Source: Tyzzerella sp963558545
GTDB taxonomy: Bacteria > Bacillota > Clostridia > Lachnospirales > CAG-274
Length of the DNA: 44,373 nucleotides
Assembly: GCF_963558545.1 (NCBI RefSeq)
Contig: NZ_CAUWHO010000014.1
Location: 1 to 44,373, forward strand
Reading direction: 5' to 3'
The translations under genes were made by a program, and so were the position numbers. Below, piece by piece: positions 43,109 through 44,373 of the stretch (position 1 is the stretch's first letter; each line of letters begins with the position of its first letter). A model generated the notes under the pieces. That model worked only from the letters and a program-made list of their open reading frames with translations, was not told the DNA's origin and did not search any database.

Positions 43109-44077
43109 CTAATTGTATCTAACCCTTGGGTCAGCTACTGCATATAATATATCCGAAATTAATGTTCCTAAAAGAGTTAAAACTGCTAAAAACATAAAGT
43201 ATCCCATTAAAAATGGTATATCTCCTTGATTAACTGCTTTTAAAGCTATGTTACCAAGCCCATCTATAGAAAATAACCCTTCTGTTATAATAGCACCTGC
43301 AAATAATGAAGGTAAACTACCACCTATCATTGTTATAATAGGTATTAAAGTATTTCTAAAAGCGTGTTTTCCTATAACAACTTTTTCTGGAACACCTTTA
43401 GCACGTGCTGTTCTAACATAGTCTGCATTTAAAACTTCTAACATATTATTTCTTGTATATCTAAGCCAAGCACCCATACTTGTTATAACAAATACTATTA
43501 TTGGTAATATAAAATGTTTTCCCATATCTAATACAAGAGCAGTCCCCTGTAAATTTTTACGTGCTGTAACCATACCTTGTAAAGGTAATATCCCTAAATC
43601 TATTGCAAATATTTTTTGTAACACAGCAGCAAAAAAGAAAGATGGAAGCGATATACCAGCAAGAGCAAAAGCAACTATAGAGTAATCTATTTTAGAGTAT
43701 TGTTTTGTTGCAGCAATAGTACCTAAAGGTAACGCTATGGCAACTTGTATAACAAATGCTATAAAAGATAACCAAAATGATATCCACATTCTATCTCCTA
43801 TAACTTTTGTAACAGGTTGTTGAAAAACAAAAGATGTACCTAAATCACCTTTTAAAGCGGCTATTGCCCAATCTATATATCCTTCAAAAAGTCCTTTATC
43901 TACGCCATAAAGCTCTTTTAATCTTTGTTTCATTTCTTCTGTTATAGCAGGATTACCAGATGTAACTGTTGATACAAAATCACCTGGCATAAAATAAATT
44001 ATAGAATATAACAAAAATGAAACTCCAACAAGAACAATAAGACTTATTAAAATTCTTCTTATTATGTACTGCTTCAT
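43109..44077 (-). CDS. oppB: oligopeptide ABC transporter permease OppB
   Basis: Permease, about 322 aa with six TM segments. It begins MKQYIIRRILISLIVLVGVS, and the EAA-type loop YVRTARAKGVPEKVVIGKHAFRN is characteristic of OppB/DppB. The ATG at 44077 is preferred because AAAGGA is 9 bp upstream; the in-frame ATG at 44086 touches the RBS. It is the first gene of oppB-C-D-F. The substrate-binding lipoprotein OppA is absent from the window. Confidence 0.95.
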   Translation of the reverse strand: MKQYIIRRILISLIVLVGVSFLLYSIIYFMPGDFVSTVTSGNPAITEEMKQRLKELYGVDKGLFEGYIDWAIAALKGDLGTSFVFQQPVTKVIGDRMWISFWLSFIAFVIQVAIALPLGTIAATKQYSKIDYSIVAFALAGISLPSFFFAAVLQKIFAIDLGILPLQGMVTARKNLQGTALVLDMGKHFILPIIVFVITSMGAWLRYTRNNMLEVLNADYVRTARAKGVPEKVVIGKHAFRNTLIPIITMIGGSLPSLFAGAIITEGLFSIDGLGNIALKAVNQGDIPFLMGYFMFLAVLTLLGTLISDILYAVADPRVRYN

Positions 44078-44373
44078 TAAAAACATTCCTTTCTTTTATA
44101 TCTTAAATAGTTTTAAGATTACTGGAATATAAAAGATATATCTCACCAAAATTTTAAATATTTATTACCTCATTTAAATTTTAATATTTATAATCTCTCT
44201 AAACCACAAACCTTTTAACTTTTAGGTATATTTATACATATATTTTTATTTTTATTAAATGTATAAATTAAAAAGTATATTTATATAGTATATTTTTAAA
44301 TACATTATTAGTATTTTTTTAACCCTATACTATAAAATTAAGACGCTTCTGAAAACTAAAAACAAATTTATAT
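44078..44373. other. AT-rich region upstream of oppB, no gene seen
   Basis: About 296 bp with no convincing ORF or riboswitch. The opp promoter must be here or beyond the edge, but I cannot pick a clear -35/-10 pair. There is no oppA start. Confidence 0.5.

Noticed and set aside
44078..44373. oppA or a riboswitch upstream of oppB
   Set aside because: I found no lipoprotein signal, ORF or conserved riboswitch core in this AT-rich stretch.

Overview
The window is about 44 kb of AT-rich bacterial DNA with strong Shine-Dalgarno sites, consensus sigma-A promoters, and gene sets typical of Firmicutes, probably class Clostridia (nusA-ylxR-ylxQ-infB-rbfA-nrnA-truB-ribF; folD-rimO-pgsA-cinA-recA; a two-subunit iron-sulfur serine dehydratase). 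I cannot name the genus. No rRNA, CRISPR array, phage or insertion sequence is visible. Nearly all of it is chromosomal core.

Layout. 0.2-2.8 kb: a ROK sugar kinase and a GH125 alpha-1,6-mannosidase. 2.8-3.7 kb: an SdpI/SdpR-type immunity and repressor pair behind a 42-bp near-perfect palindrome. 3.7-4.25 kb: five tRNA genes (Val-Val-Met-Val-Met) that include a tandem Val-Met duplication. 4.3-6.2 kb: typA. 6.3-11.6 kb (minus): folD-rimO-pgsA-cinA-recA. 11.8-16.7 kb: oleate hydratase, an amidohydrolase, a TetR regulator and a methyltransferase. 16.7-17.0 kb: a 125-bp tandem repeat. 17.1-25.5 kb: hslO, then the minus-strand rimP-nusA-infB-ribF translation operon. 25.7-30.4 kb (minus): aroB-lspA-rluD-pyrB-like-pyrC-like. 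30.5-33.4 kb: serine uptake and deamination (sstT-sdaAB-sdaAA). 33.5-35.3 kb: trxB and a DUF624 membrane protein. 35.3-39.8 kb (minus): mgsA, a HAD phosphatase, a MATE exporter, an aldehyde dehydrogenase and a small membrane protein. 40-44.1 kb (minus): the oppBCDF peptide importer without a binding protein.

The two most unusual things are these. (1) The pyrB-pyrC-like pair sits where the Bacillus pyr operon sits (after lspA-rluD). The dihydroorotase homologue has lost five of its usual metal ligands, and the transcarbamylase homologue has changes at several carbamoyl-phosphate-binding positions, yet both frames are intact. (2) A family of short AT-rich intergenic repeats with conserved hairpins lies at four or five loci, each fitted between a gene's stop codon or terminator and its neighbour. 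Secondary points are an apparently orphan SdpRI pair, a shared palindromic motif in the TetR, methyltransferase and oleate hydratase upstream regions, and frequent TTG/GTG starts.
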